In this document: positions 9,465-18,320 of the stretch, in pieces
Layout: the number at the start of each line of letters is the position of its first letter
Numbering within the stretch: the first letter of the stretch is position 1
Assembly (NCBI RefSeq): GCF_044596045.1
Contig: NZ_CP138995.1
Span: forward strand, 2,170,001 to 2,234,000
Direction: 5' to 3'
DNA from: Flagellimonas sp947499585
GTDB taxonomy: Bacteria; Bacteroidota; Bacteroidia; Flavobacteriales; Flavobacteriaceae
Length of the DNA stretch: 64,000 bases
Made by a program: the position numbers and the translations under genes
Notes under the pieces: model-generated
Databases searched by the model: none
What the model saw: only the letters and a program-made list of their open reading frames with translations
What the model was told of the DNA's origin: nothing

Positions 9465-10893
9465 TATGTTGGGTCAATAACTTTTGCGCGCTGTTTTTGA
9501 TTTTTTCTAAAAGCAGTTGCAAATGTTCTATTGAAGTAAAAGGGTTCATCAAAGTGGTACGCAAATAATGCTTTCCATTTAATTTGGTTTGTACTAGATA
9601 AAACTCACCATCTTCCAATAGTTCTCGTCTAATAGATTGATTGAGGGTATTCATTTCATTTAGGGATAGCTTGTCGTCAACATATCTAAAACAGAGGATA
9701 TTGGACATAGGTGAGGTTGCTAGTTCAAAATATGGTTTGTCAGAAATCATTTTTGCAAAATCCTTTGCCAAATCGTACTGACGGGTTATAAAATCATCAA
9801 ATACTTTTTCTCCATATACCTTTAATATGATGTACCAATGCATGGCCATCATGTTTTTAGTGCATTCAAAGGTTCTTTTACCACTGTTGAACCACTCATC
9901 CTCCTCTGGCGCATCCATAAGATAATCCGCTTTAAGACTAAAAGTATGTCTGGAATGATTCTTTTCTTTAAATAATAGGGCAGTGGTGATGGCAGGCATT
10001 AATAACATTTTGTGACCATCTATGACAACAGAGTCTGCTTCTTCAATACCCTTTAATAATCCTTTGTATTTTTCGGAAAATATCGCAGCGCCTCCATGAG
10101 CACCATCAACATGAAACCAAAGATTGTTTTTCTGTGCAAATTCTTGAATGTTTTCCAAATTATCATGAGCTCCAGTAGCTGTGGAAGGAGCGCTACCAAC
10201 TATGGCAAAAACGTTGATTCCCTCTGACTGGGCTTTTTGGTAACACACTTCCATTTTGTCAGTATCCATTGCGAAATTTTCACCAGCGGGCACTTTTATG
10301 ATTCCTTTTTCTCCCAATCCCATAATCTTAGCGGCTCTATCGATACAATAATGTGCTTCCTCACAAACCATTACGCCCAAAGGTTCAGTAGACCCATCTT
10401 GCCATACATCATGTGCGATTTTTGCTTTTCTGGCCGAAAGCAAAGCAGTAAGATTAGCCAAGGTGCCACCAGAAGTTAAAAAACCACCTGAATCTTGGTC
10501 ATAGCCAATTTTCTCACAAAGTTTTTCGGTAACAATACGCTCAATTGCATTGGAGGACATGCCCATTTCATATACTGCCATGCCATTGTTTAGCAATGAA
10601 CTTATCATTCCGGTCAAAGCAGTAATCGGAACTGTAGGAGCCACCTGGTGCCCTATGTATTTTGGATGATGAATGTGAGTGGTTCTATTCAGAATTTCTT
10701 CAAAAAAGTCTTGTTCTTTTCCATTTTCAAGAAAGTCTTCCCAAAAACTAAGTTCTTTATCAGGCTCGTTCCAACTGATGGTTTTTGGATTAGTTCCTGA
10801 TGTAGTGTCTTGAATATGATTTGCCAATAAATCGATAAGCTCGTGACCTCTTTTCTTGAAATCATTTGATGAATAAAGCTGTTTCAATATCAT
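9457..10893 (-). CDS. Group II PLP-dependent amino acid decarboxylase
   Basis: 478 residues of the aspartate-aminotransferase-fold decarboxylases (glutamate, aromatic amino acid and diaminobutyrate decarboxylases). Visible sites: TSGGTLANLTA (140-150), a His181 that would stack on PLP, HVDGAHGG with Asp263, and the Schiff-base Lys295 in IDGHKMLL. The usual motif around that lysine is DPHKW, so this one diverges slightly. The family is known to remove the alpha-carboxylate of an L-amino acid; the substrate cannot be told by eye. Monocistronic, convergent with the GH15 gene. Confidence 0.87.
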   Translation of the reverse strand: MILKQLYSSNDFKKRGHELIDLLANHIQDTTSGTNPKTISWNEPDKELSFWEDFLENGKEQDFFEEILNRTTHIHHPKYIGHQVAPTVPITALTGMISSLLNNGMAVYEMGMSSNAIERIVTEKLCEKIGYDQDSGGFLTSGGTLANLTALLSARKAKIAHDVWQDGSTEPLGVMVCEEAHYCIDRAAKIMGLGEKGIIKVPAGENFAMDTDKMEVCYQKAQSEGINVFAIVGSAPSTATGAHDNLENIQEFAQKNNLWFHVDGAHGGAAIFSEKYKGLLKGIEEADSVVIDGHKMLLMPAITTALLFKEKNHSRHTFSLKADYLMDAPEEDEWFNSGKRTFECTKNMMAMHWYIILKVYGEKVFDDFITRQYDLAKDFAKMISDKPYFELATSPMSNILCFRYVDDKLSLNEMNTLNQSIRRELLEDGEFYLVQTKLNGKHYLRTTLMNPFTSIEHLQLLLEKIKNSAQKLLTQHIS

Positions 10894-10973
10894 ATTATTG
10901 ATTCTTTTTACTACAAAAATTGTTGAAATTAATTATAAAGCTTGATTTTTATACAAACTTTTAAAACCTAACA

Positions 10974-12224
10974 ATGAAAAACCTATTTACACTATTATTT
11001 TCTCTGGTCATATCCATATCCGCATCTTCACAAGGAGATTTTGAGCCTGGCTATTTTATAGATGATAATGATAACAAATTGGAGTGTCTTATTCAAAATG
11101 AGAAGTGGTTTTTTTCACCAGAAGAGGTTTTTTATAAATTAAATGAAAACTCTGAAGTTAAATCATTTACAATTGAACAATGTACAGCGTTTGGAATTGG
11201 AAAAGAAATAAGCTTTAGGGCAATAAATACTGAAATTCCCATTACCCAATCCAAAATTAATAATAAGGATGATGTTCCGGAACCTAGACTTGTAAAGAAA
11301 AGACAATTTGCTCGGGTACTATTGCAAGGGAAGGTTCCTTTGTATCAGATTGTAAATGGTGAAGAAACGGTTTTTTTAACTAAAAATAGTGATGGACAAA
11401 TAGAATCGCTGTTATACAAGGAATACTTGGATAACAGTTTAATTAAGAAAAATAACCTGTTTAAAAGACAATTACTTAAGAATTATAACTGTGAAAAGCC
11501 ACTCGATATCCAAAGCTTAAAATATGAAAGGAAATCAGTATTGTCATATTTTGTAAAATTAAATGAATGTTTGGGCGATTTTGACTATAAAATTTACGAT
11601 GCAGAACCTCGTCAAAAGTTTTTTTCACTTGTTAGGTTTAAAATCTTGGCAGGCTTACAACATACAGATTACGAGGCAAAAAGTTTTACTCAAACATTTG
11701 ATTTTGATAATGAGATTTCTGTAAAAGTAGGAATTGAAGTTGAAGCTTTTATTGGAGATTTAAAAAAACAGAAGACGTCTATTTTTTTAAATCTCCAATA
11801 TTCAAATATTCAAAATATGTTGAACCTTCCTCCAACAGAATTTAATGAAACTACCCTCAAACTTTCTTTGAATGCGTTGGAAACATCAGTTGGTCTAAGA
11901 CACTATTTCAACATCACCGATAAGAATAGTATTTTTTTGGACGCTGGTTTTTTAGTAAACTTTTACTTAGATGCTACTTTGGATCAAGAGTCTATCTTTA
12001 ATGGGATTATTGCCAGACCACCGGAAACAAATAAATTTGCTCCAATTTCTAGGAGCAATGATGTCGTTCCATCTCTTGGAATAGGATACTCATATAATAA
12101 AAGAGCTTATTTACGATTCAATTATTTAATCGGGCAAAATCTAGTTGACGGTGATGTTCAAGGAGCATCGGTTCAAAGAGATAATCTTTCTCAAATTTCA
12201 CTTTCGTTAGGTTACACTCTTTGA
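10974..12224 (+). CDS. Exported protein of unknown function with a C-terminal outer-membrane-barrel-like half
   Basis: 416 residues. A signal peptide (LLFSLVISISASSQG) is followed by about 180 residues with no family I recognise. The second half has alternating hydrophobic strands and ends in LSQISLSLGYTL, the aromatic/hydrophobic C-terminus typical of small outer-membrane barrels. It is probably an outer membrane protein. It stands alone between a divergent decarboxylase and a terminator. No function is proposed. Confidence 0.7.
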   Translation: MKNLFTLLFSLVISISASSQGDFEPGYFIDDNDNKLECLIQNEKWFFSPEEVFYKLNENSEVKSFTIEQCTAFGIGKEISFRAINTEIPITQSKINNKDDVPEPRLVKKRQFARVLLQGKVPLYQIVNGEETVFLTKNSDGQIESLLYKEYLDNSLIKKNNLFKRQLLKNYNCEKPLDIQSLKYERKSVLSYFVKLNECLGDFDYKIYDAEPRQKFFSLVRFKILAGLQHTDYEAKSFTQTFDFDNEISVKVGIEVEAFIGDLKKQKTSIFLNLQYSNIQNMLNLPPTEFNETTLKLSLNALETSVGLRHYFNITDKNSIFLDAGFLVNFYLDATLDQESIFNGIIARPPETNKFAPISRSNDVVPSLGIGYSYNKRAYLRFNYLIGQNLVDGDVQGASVQRDNLSQISLSLGYTL

Positions 12225-12233
12225 TAAATAAAA

Positions 12234-12257
12234 AAACCGCTCCAAGCGGAGCGGTTT
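12234..12257 (-). terminator. Rho-independent terminator of the fad operon, possibly bidirectional
   Basis: A perfect 10-base-pair stem, AAACCGCTCC/GGAGCGGTTT with loop AAGC. On the minus strand it is followed by a run of seven T, so it fits the end of the acyl-CoA dehydrogenase gene. It may also stop the convergent gene ending at 12224. Confidence 0.9.
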
Positions 12258-12288
12258 CCAAATCAGCTTTGTTTCAGCATCATTTGAA

Positions 12289-14100
12289 TTAGTCAAAGGT
12301 ATACCCATTATCCGCAGCTACTTTGTCCGCTATTTGCGTGCGTAGTGCTACGACATTGGGTTGATTTGTATATTTCGTAAAACGTTTTAATCCCATAAGC
12401 ATCATACGTTGTTCATCTCCCTCGGTAAAAGAAACAATAGCTTCTTTGCCTTTTTGGTTAATGATGTCCACAGCCTTGTATAAATTTAATTTGGACATTG
12501 CAATTTGAGTAGATTGAGACTCTTCTCCAAATCTTTTCGCATTTTTCTCCGTCCGTAAGATAGTGGATTCTGACAAATAAACTTGAATCAAAATGTCAGA
12601 AGCAGATAATAATACCATTTGGTGTTCTTCCAAGCTGGGACCAAATTTCTGCACGGCACTTCCAGCAATCATCAAGAAAACCTTTTTCAATCTAGTTATT
12701 AAATCCTTTTCTTCAGCAAACAGTTCAGAGAAATCCGGTGTGTCAAAGGATGGAATGCCCATTAACTCTTCACCAACAGCCGTTGCAGGTCCTAATAAAT
12801 CAACATGGCCTTTCATTGCTTTCTTTACCAACATGCCCACTGCCAACATTCTGTTGATTTCGTTGGTTCCTTCATAGATTCTTGATATACGGGCATCTCT
12901 CCAAGCAGATTCCATTGGAGTATCTGCGCTAAAGCCCATTCCCCCAAAAATTTGAATCCCTTCGTCTGTAGTTTGCTGTACATGTTCTGAAACTGCCACT
13001 TTAAGAATGGAACATTCAATGGCGTATTCCTCAACTCCTTTAAGTTCTGCCTCTTGATGTGTATTCCCTTCGACTTCCCTTATTGAAATTCTATCCTCAA
13101 TATTTTTAGCGGCACGGTAACAAGCTGATTCATCCGCATAGGCGTTGGTTGCCATATCTGCAATTTTGGCCTTAATCGCACCAAAATTTATTATAGGTGT
13201 TTTAAACTGAACACGCTCATTTGCATATTTGGTTGCTTCATTGATAACGCGTCTTTGTGCTTCTAAACAGGCAGCTGCTAATTTGATTCTACCTACATTA
13301 AGAGCATTCATGGCTATTTTGAAACCATTTCCTCTTTCAGACAGCATATTTTCAACAGGCACCTTTGTCTCGCTAAAAAACACTTGACGGGTAGAGGAGG
13401 AGTGAATTCCTAATTTCTTTTCCTCATCTCCAAGGGTTATCCCATTACTGGGGTCATTTTCAATTATGAAACCAGTAATATTTTTATCATCTTCTATTCT
13501 AGCAAAAACTATAAAAACATTACAAAACCCAGCATTGGAAATCCACATTTTTTGTCCTGAAATAGAATAATGCTTGCCATCTTCTGAAAGTACTGCTTTG
13601 GTTTTACCAGAATTTGCATCAGAACCTGCTCCAGGTTCTGTTAGGCAATAAGCCCCAAACCATTCACCTGATGCTAATTTTGGAACATATTTTTGTTTTT
13701 GTTCTTCAGTACCGTACAGGATTATTGGCATAGTTCCAATACCTGTATGAGCCCCAAATGCAGTACTGAAAGAACCTGTAGCGCCAGAAATGTAATCGCA
13801 TACCAACATGGTAGACACGAAGCCCATTCCCATACCGCCATAAGATTCTGGTACAGCTACACTAAGTAAGCCCAATTCTCCTGCTTTACGCATGGTTTCT
13901 TCTGTATAGGCATAGTCCTTTTTCTCAAAACGCTCCCAGTGTGCCCAAAGTTCTCTATCCACAAACTCTTTGGTGCTATCACGCATCATTTTCTGTTCTT
14001 CGGTCAAGTCTTCAAGGGTGAAAACATCTTCACAATTGGTTTCTTTTACCAAAAATTGACCGCCTCTTAGAATATCTTTATTTAGGGTTTCAGTACTCAT
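12289..14100 (-). CDS. Acyl-CoA dehydrogenase, long form with C-terminal extension
   Basis: 603 residues. The acyl-CoA dehydrogenase core (about 30-425) carries CLTEPGAGSDA (152-162), a flavin-contacting motif, and ISRIYEGTNEINR (405-417), where the catalytic base of many family members lies. A further 180 residues after the core give the size of very-long-chain/ACAD9-type enzymes. It catalyses the first, FAD-dependent step of beta-oxidation. It is the last gene of the operon with the thiolase and FadB-like gene, 21 bases after the thiolase stop. Confidence 0.93.
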   Translation of the reverse strand: MSTETLNKDILRGGQFLVKETNCEDVFTLEDLTEEQKMMRDSTKEFVDRELWAHWERFEKKDYAYTEETMRKAGELGLLSVAVPESYGGMGMGFVSTMLVCDYISGATGSFSTAFGAHTGIGTMPIILYGTEEQKQKYVPKLASGEWFGAYCLTEPGAGSDANSGKTKAVLSEDGKHYSISGQKMWISNAGFCNVFIVFARIEDDKNITGFIIENDPSNGITLGDEEKKLGIHSSSTRQVFFSETKVPVENMLSERGNGFKIAMNALNVGRIKLAAACLEAQRRVINEATKYANERVQFKTPIINFGAIKAKIADMATNAYADESACYRAAKNIEDRISIREVEGNTHQEAELKGVEEYAIECSILKVAVSEHVQQTTDEGIQIFGGMGFSADTPMESAWRDARISRIYEGTNEINRMLAVGMLVKKAMKGHVDLLGPATAVGEELMGIPSFDTPDFSELFAEEKDLITRLKKVFLMIAGSAVQKFGPSLEEHQMVLLSASDILIQVYLSESTILRTEKNAKRFGEESQSTQIAMSKLNLYKAVDIINQKGKEAIVSFTEGDEQRMMLMGLKRFTKYTNQPNVVALRTQIADKVAADNGYTFD

Positions 14101-14121
14101 AGCATTACTATTTAATTCATT

Positions 14122-15312
14122 CTAATTCAAAAATTCATAAATACCCGCTGCGCCTTGTCCGGTACCAACGCACATGGTTACCATTCCATATTTTCCTTGC
14201 ATATCTCGTTTCCGCATTTCATCAAACAGTTGAACAGAAAGCTTTGCCCCTGTACAACCAAGTGGATGTCCTAATGCAATAGCTCCGCCGTTCACGTTTA
14301 CAATCTCTTGGTTTAAATCCAATTCGCGTATAACCGCTAAAGACTGAGATGCAAATGCTTCATTCAGTTCTATTAGCTCAATGTCATTTTGTTTCATTCC
14401 TGCTTGTTTCAAAGCTTTTGGAATAGCTTTTACTGGACCTATCCCCATAATTCTGGGTTCTACTCCTGCCGCAGCGTAGTTTACCAAGCGCGCAATGGGC
14501 TCAAGGTTCAATTCCTTAACCATTTCCTCACTCATCACCATGACAAAGGCTGCACCATCACTCATTTGAGAGGAATTCCCTGCGGTTACGCTTCCGCCTG
14601 CAGCAAAAACAGGTCTAAGTTTATTAAGGGTAGGGATGTTAGTACCTTTTCTTGGTCCTTCATCCTTTTTTACTGTATATGTTTTGGTTTCCTTTTTACC
14701 TGCTTCGCTCACAAAAGTGTGTTCTACCTCTATAGGAACAATTTGGTCTTGGAACCGATTTTCCTCCTGTGCTTTTAAGGCTTTCATATGAGAACTATAG
14801 GCGAATACATCTTGGTCCTCACGGGAAACCTTGAATTGTTGTGCTACTGCTTCCGCAGTTAAACCCATTCCCCAATAATAGTCTTCATGGCCTTCTTTGG
14901 CGGTGGCATAGTCCGGAGTTGGTTTATATCCCCCCATTGGAATATAGCTCATGCTTTCCGCTCCGCCTGCTATAATACAGTCTGCCATACCTGATTGAAT
15001 CTTAGCTGTGGCAATACCAATAGTTTCTAGCCCCGATGCACAGTACCTGTTGACAGTAACTCCTGGAACATCGTCAATATTAAGACCCATCAAGGAAATT
15101 AAACGTGCCATATTCAACCCTTGTTCAGCTTCTGGCATTGCATTTCCTACAATGACGTCGTCAATTCTTCTTTTATCGAGTTGAGGTAGCTCCTTCATCA
15201 TGTGCTCAATAGTCTCAGCTGCCAACTCATCTGGTCTTTTGAATCTGAACAATCCTTTAGGCGCTTTGCCCACTGCTGTTCTATATGCTTTTACGATATA
15301 TGCTGTTTTCAT
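14122..15312 (-). CDS. fadA: Acetyl-CoA C-acyltransferase (3-ketoacyl-CoA thiolase)
   Basis: 396 residues, the usual thiolase length. The nucleophile Cys91 lies in NRYCASGLE, His349 in ALGHPLGCTGA and the second Cys381 in VTMCVGTGQGAAG, so all catalytic residues are present. It cleaves 3-ketoacyl-CoA to acetyl-CoA and a shortened acyl-CoA. Its start lies 1 base after the stop of the FadB-like gene, which suggests translational coupling and a complex with that protein. Confidence 0.95.
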   Translation of the reverse strand: MKTAYIVKAYRTAVGKAPKGLFRFKRPDELAAETIEHMMKELPQLDKRRIDDVIVGNAMPEAEQGLNMARLISLMGLNIDDVPGVTVNRYCASGLETIGIATAKIQSGMADCIIAGGAESMSYIPMGGYKPTPDYATAKEGHEDYYWGMGLTAEAVAQQFKVSREDQDVFAYSSHMKALKAQEENRFQDQIVPIEVEHTFVSEAGKKETKTYTVKKDEGPRKGTNIPTLNKLRPVFAAGGSVTAGNSSQMSDGAAFVMVMSEEMVKELNLEPIARLVNYAAAGVEPRIMGIGPVKAIPKALKQAGMKQNDIELIELNEAFASQSLAVIRELDLNQEIVNVNGGAIALGHPLGCTGAKLSVQLFDEMRKRDMQGKYGMVTMCVGTGQGAAGIYEFLN

Positions 15313-15313
15313 T

Positions 15314-17719
15314 CTAATTTCTTAAAGGTTTACCTGTTTTCAACATATGTTGTATCCTTTCAAGTGTTTTTCTCTCTGTACAAAGGGAAAGAAATGCCTC
15401 ACGCTCTATATCTAAAAGATATTGTTCAGAAACATAACTGGCTTCGGATAGATCTCCACCCGCCATTACATAGGCCAATTTATTGGCAATTTTTCTATCA
15501 TGTTCTGAAATGTAATGTCCAGCTTCCATAGCATCCGTTCCAACCAAAAACATCCCCAAAGCCTGTTTTCCAAGAACCTTTACATCTTTTCTTTTGGGAG
15601 GTTGTGTATACCCAGCTTCTGCCATTAGCTTGGCATGGGCTTTGGCCGTGGCAATTTGTCGGTCTTTGTTTACAACCACTACATCTTTTCCTTTTTGAAG
15701 AATTCCTAAATCGAAAGCTTCATATGCTGATGTGGAAACTTTTGCCATACCAATGGTTAAGAAATATTCTTGAAGGACATTTAACTCAACATCATTTTTT
15801 CTAAAAGTATCAGATGCTCTAAGTGCCATTTCTTTGGAACCACCACCACCTGGGATAACCCCAACACCGAACTCTACTAACCCTATATAGGTCTCTGCTG
15901 CCGCAACTACTTTGTCAGCATGCATGGAAAGTTCACAACCACCGCCTAAACACATGCCATGTGGCGCGGAAATGGTAGGAATGGATGAATATCGCATTCG
16001 CATCATGGTGTCTTGGAACATCTTTATGGCCATATTCAGCTCATCATATTCTTGTTCCACTGCCATCATGAAAATCATACCTATATTGGCACCAACGGAA
16101 AAATTAGCCGCTTGATTACCAACAACCAAGCCCTGAAAATCTTTTTCGGCAATGTCAATAGCTTTATTTAATCCAGCCAAAACATCACCACCTATGGTAT
16201 TCATTTTGGATTGAAATTCCAGATTTAGAATTCCATCACCTAAATCTTCTATAACTACGCCGCTATTTTTAAAGACTTCATTAGATTTTCTTATATTATC
16301 AAGTATGATAAACGAATCTTGTCCCGGAATTTTTTCAACAGCCTTTTTTGGGATATCATAAAAATGAGTGGCACCATCTTTAACTGAATAGAATGCATCA
16401 ATTTCAGATTCTTTCATTTCAGTAACCCAAGACGCTGCCTCTAAACCTTCTGCCTTAATAAATTCCAGTCCTTTCTCTAATCCTACTGCGTCCCAAATTT
16501 GGAAAGGTCCATGTTCCCATCCGAATCCAGCTTTCATTGCATCATCTATCTTATACAGTTCATCAGATATTTCTGGAATCCTGTGTGATACATATGCAAA
16601 CAGTGCTCCAAAACTTTTTCTATAAAACTCTCCGGCCTTATCTTTTCCTGAGGTTAATATTGGAAAACGGTCAACAACCTTATCTATAGTTTTGGTCAGT
16701 TCCAAAGTGGCAAATTTTGCGCTTTTTTTGGAACGATAATCCATAGTGTCCAAATCCAATGTGAGGATTTCACTTTTGCCATTATCACCTTTTATTTTTT
16801 TGTAAAAACCTTGGCCTGATTTGCTCCCCAACCATTTGTTTTTCATCATGGTATTGATGAAATCTGGCAATTGGAAAAGCGCTATCCGCTCATCATCTTT
16901 ACAGTTCTCGTGAATTCCATTTGCCACATGAACTAAAGTATCCAAGCCCACAACATCCACAGTACGGAACGTAGCAGATTTAGGTCTGCCAATTACTGGG
17001 CCGGTAAGTTTATCAACTTCTTCCACAGTCATGCCCAAATCCTTAACAGTATGGAACAAGCTTTGAATACTGAAGATGCCTATTCTGTTTCCTATGAAGG
17101 CAGGTGTATCTTTGGCAACAACAGAAGTTTTCCCTAAATATTGTTCACCATAGCCGTTCAAAAAGGCTAATACTTCTAGAGACGTCTCAGGGCCAGGAAT
17201 AATTTCAAAAAGTTTTAGATATCTGGCAGGATTGAAGAAATGTGTTCCACAGAAGTGTTCTTTAAAATCGTCACTTCTTCCTTCATTCATAAATTTTATG
17301 GGAATACCTGAAGTATTCGATGTAATCAACGTGCCAGGCTTCCGATATTTTTCCAAGTTCTCAAAAACTTGTTTTTTGATGTCCAATCGCTCTACAACTA
17401 CTTCTATGATCCAATCAACTTCATTAACTTTTGAAATGTCATCTTCAAGATTCCCCGTGGTAATTCTATTGGCGAACTTTTGATGGTAGATAGGGGAGGG
17501 TTTTGATTTTAATGCTGTAATCAAAGAGTCATTGACCAATCGGTTGCGAACGGCCTTATCTTCCAAGGTTAATTTCTTTGCTTTTTCTTTCTCGTTAAGC
17601 TCTCTTGGAACGATATCGAGCAATAAGACTTCAACTCCAATATTAGCAAAATGGCAGGCTATTCCACTTCCCATGATACCAGAACCGATAACGGCAACTT
17701 TATTGATATGCCTTTTCAT
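15314..17719 (-). CDS. fadB: 3-hydroxyacyl-CoA dehydrogenase/enoyl-CoA hydratase fusion
   Basis: 801 residues. The NAD-binding fold is N-terminal (VIGSGIMGSGIACHFANIG, glycines 12-19), followed by the hydroxyacyl-CoA dehydrogenase C-terminal domains and, from about residue 480, an enoyl-CoA hydratase domain (HGMCLGGGCELSMHAD, then GVGVIPGGGGSKEM). This order is the reverse of E. coli FadB, whose hydratase is N-terminal; it is the common arrangement in Bacteroidota. It performs the hydration and second oxidation of beta-oxidation. The gene symbol is used in the functional sense. It follows marR by 13 bases. Confidence 0.94.
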   Translation of the reverse strand: MKRHINKVAVIGSGIMGSGIACHFANIGVEVLLLDIVPRELNEKEKAKKLTLEDKAVRNRLVNDSLITALKSKPSPIYHQKFANRITTGNLEDDISKVNEVDWIIEVVVERLDIKKQVFENLEKYRKPGTLITSNTSGIPIKFMNEGRSDDFKEHFCGTHFFNPARYLKLFEIIPGPETSLEVLAFLNGYGEQYLGKTSVVAKDTPAFIGNRIGIFSIQSLFHTVKDLGMTVEEVDKLTGPVIGRPKSATFRTVDVVGLDTLVHVANGIHENCKDDERIALFQLPDFINTMMKNKWLGSKSGQGFYKKIKGDNGKSEILTLDLDTMDYRSKKSAKFATLELTKTIDKVVDRFPILTSGKDKAGEFYRKSFGALFAYVSHRIPEISDELYKIDDAMKAGFGWEHGPFQIWDAVGLEKGLEFIKAEGLEAASWVTEMKESEIDAFYSVKDGATHFYDIPKKAVEKIPGQDSFIILDNIRKSNEVFKNSGVVIEDLGDGILNLEFQSKMNTIGGDVLAGLNKAIDIAEKDFQGLVVGNQAANFSVGANIGMIFMMAVEQEYDELNMAIKMFQDTMMRMRYSSIPTISAPHGMCLGGGCELSMHADKVVAAAETYIGLVEFGVGVIPGGGGSKEMALRASDTFRKNDVELNVLQEYFLTIGMAKVSTSAYEAFDLGILQKGKDVVVVNKDRQIATAKAHAKLMAEAGYTQPPKRKDVKVLGKQALGMFLVGTDAMEAGHYISEHDRKIANKLAYVMAGGDLSEASYVSEQYLLDIEREAFLSLCTERKTLERIQHMLKTGKPLRN

Positions 17720-17732
17720 TTATAAACTTAGA

Positions 17733-18182
17733 TTAATTAACAGTAGTTTTTATGTAGACTTTCTTATCCAGAATAAGTCTATTGATTATGTCCGCGGTTT
17801 TGAAAAATCCTAACAAATCGTCATCAGATACATGTTCGCGCACCACTTCGTTAAAACGCAATACCACATCTTTGGAATCTCTCCGTTTCTCTAACCCTAA
17901 AGCGGTTAAATGAATCAAAACACCTCTACCATCTTTTGGATTCGGCTTACGTTGAATATATCCTTTCTCTTCAATGCTTTTTAGAATTCTTGACAGACTA
18001 GTTGCCTCCATACCCATTTTTGGGCCCAGTGCTGTGCTCGGAGTACCTTTTTTTGGGTCAATACTTAGTAGCGTAAAACCAATGGCCATGGTAAGTCCAT
18101 AATTTCTAGCTTCTTCGTTATACATTTTGATAACAGCTTGCCACGTGGCCCTTAAAGCATAGTCTACGGTTAAATCTTTCAT
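17733..18182 (-). CDS. MarR family regulator of the fatty-acid degradation operon
   Basis: 149 residues with the MarR winged-helix layout: LTVDYALRATW at the start, a recognition-helix region around MGMEATSLSRILKSIEEKG and a wing with RKPNPKDGRGVLIHLT. It is the first gene of the beta-oxidation operon, and a 28-base perfect palindrome overlaps its own promoter region, so autorepression released by a fatty acid or acyl-CoA is the simple reading (inference). Such MarR-fad operons are widespread in Flavobacteriia. Confidence 0.9.
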   Translation of the reverse strand: MKDLTVDYALRATWQAVIKMYNEEARNYGLTMAIGFTLLSIDPKKGTPSTALGPKMGMEATSLSRILKSIEEKGYIQRKPNPKDGRGVLIHLTALGLEKRRDSKDVVLRFNEVVREHVSDDDLLGFFKTADIINRLILDKKVYIKTTVN

Positions 18183-18201
18183 AGAAGAGGTTTGGTAATG
18201 T

Positions 18202-18209
18202 CAAATATA
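18202..18209 (-). promoter_or_regulatory. Promoter -7 element of marR-fad operon
   Basis: TATATTTG on the minus strand matches the Bacteroidetes -7 consensus TAnnTTTG, 19 bases upstream of the marR start codon. No TTG lies at the expected -33 position; that place is taken by the palindrome at 18213-18240. Confidence 0.6.
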
Positions 18210-18212
18210 GGA

Positions 18213-18240
18213 AAATTTATTATGCATGCATAATAAATTT
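18213..18240. promoter_or_regulatory. 28-base perfect palindrome, probable MarR operator
   Basis: The two halves AAATTTATTATGCA and TGCATAATAAATTT are exact reverse complements with no spacer. The site lies just upstream of the -7 element and over the -33 zone of the marR promoter. MarR dimers bind palindromes of this size, and one perfect over 28 bases is rarely seen by chance even in AT-rich DNA. Confidence 0.75.
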
Positions 18241-18268
18241 AATAAATTAATTATTGCATTCAAAACAA

Positions 18269-18291
18269 AAGCCCACTATTGAAGTAGGCTT
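18269..18291 (-). terminator. Terminator hairpin after the acyl-CoA ligase gene
   Basis: Stem AAGCCCACT / AGTAGGCTT with a 5-base loop. Read on the minus strand the one imperfect pair becomes a G-U pair and T-rich sequence follows, so it suits the ligase gene ending at 18321. A T-run also follows on the plus strand. Confidence 0.75.
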
Positions 18292-18320
18292 GTTTTTTTA
18301 AAAGTTGAACAGGCTTTTTA

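Noticed and set aside
18213..18240. Palindrome as a REP element or a terminator
   Set aside because: It has no GC-rich stem or T-run, and lies over the marR promoter, which fits an operator better.
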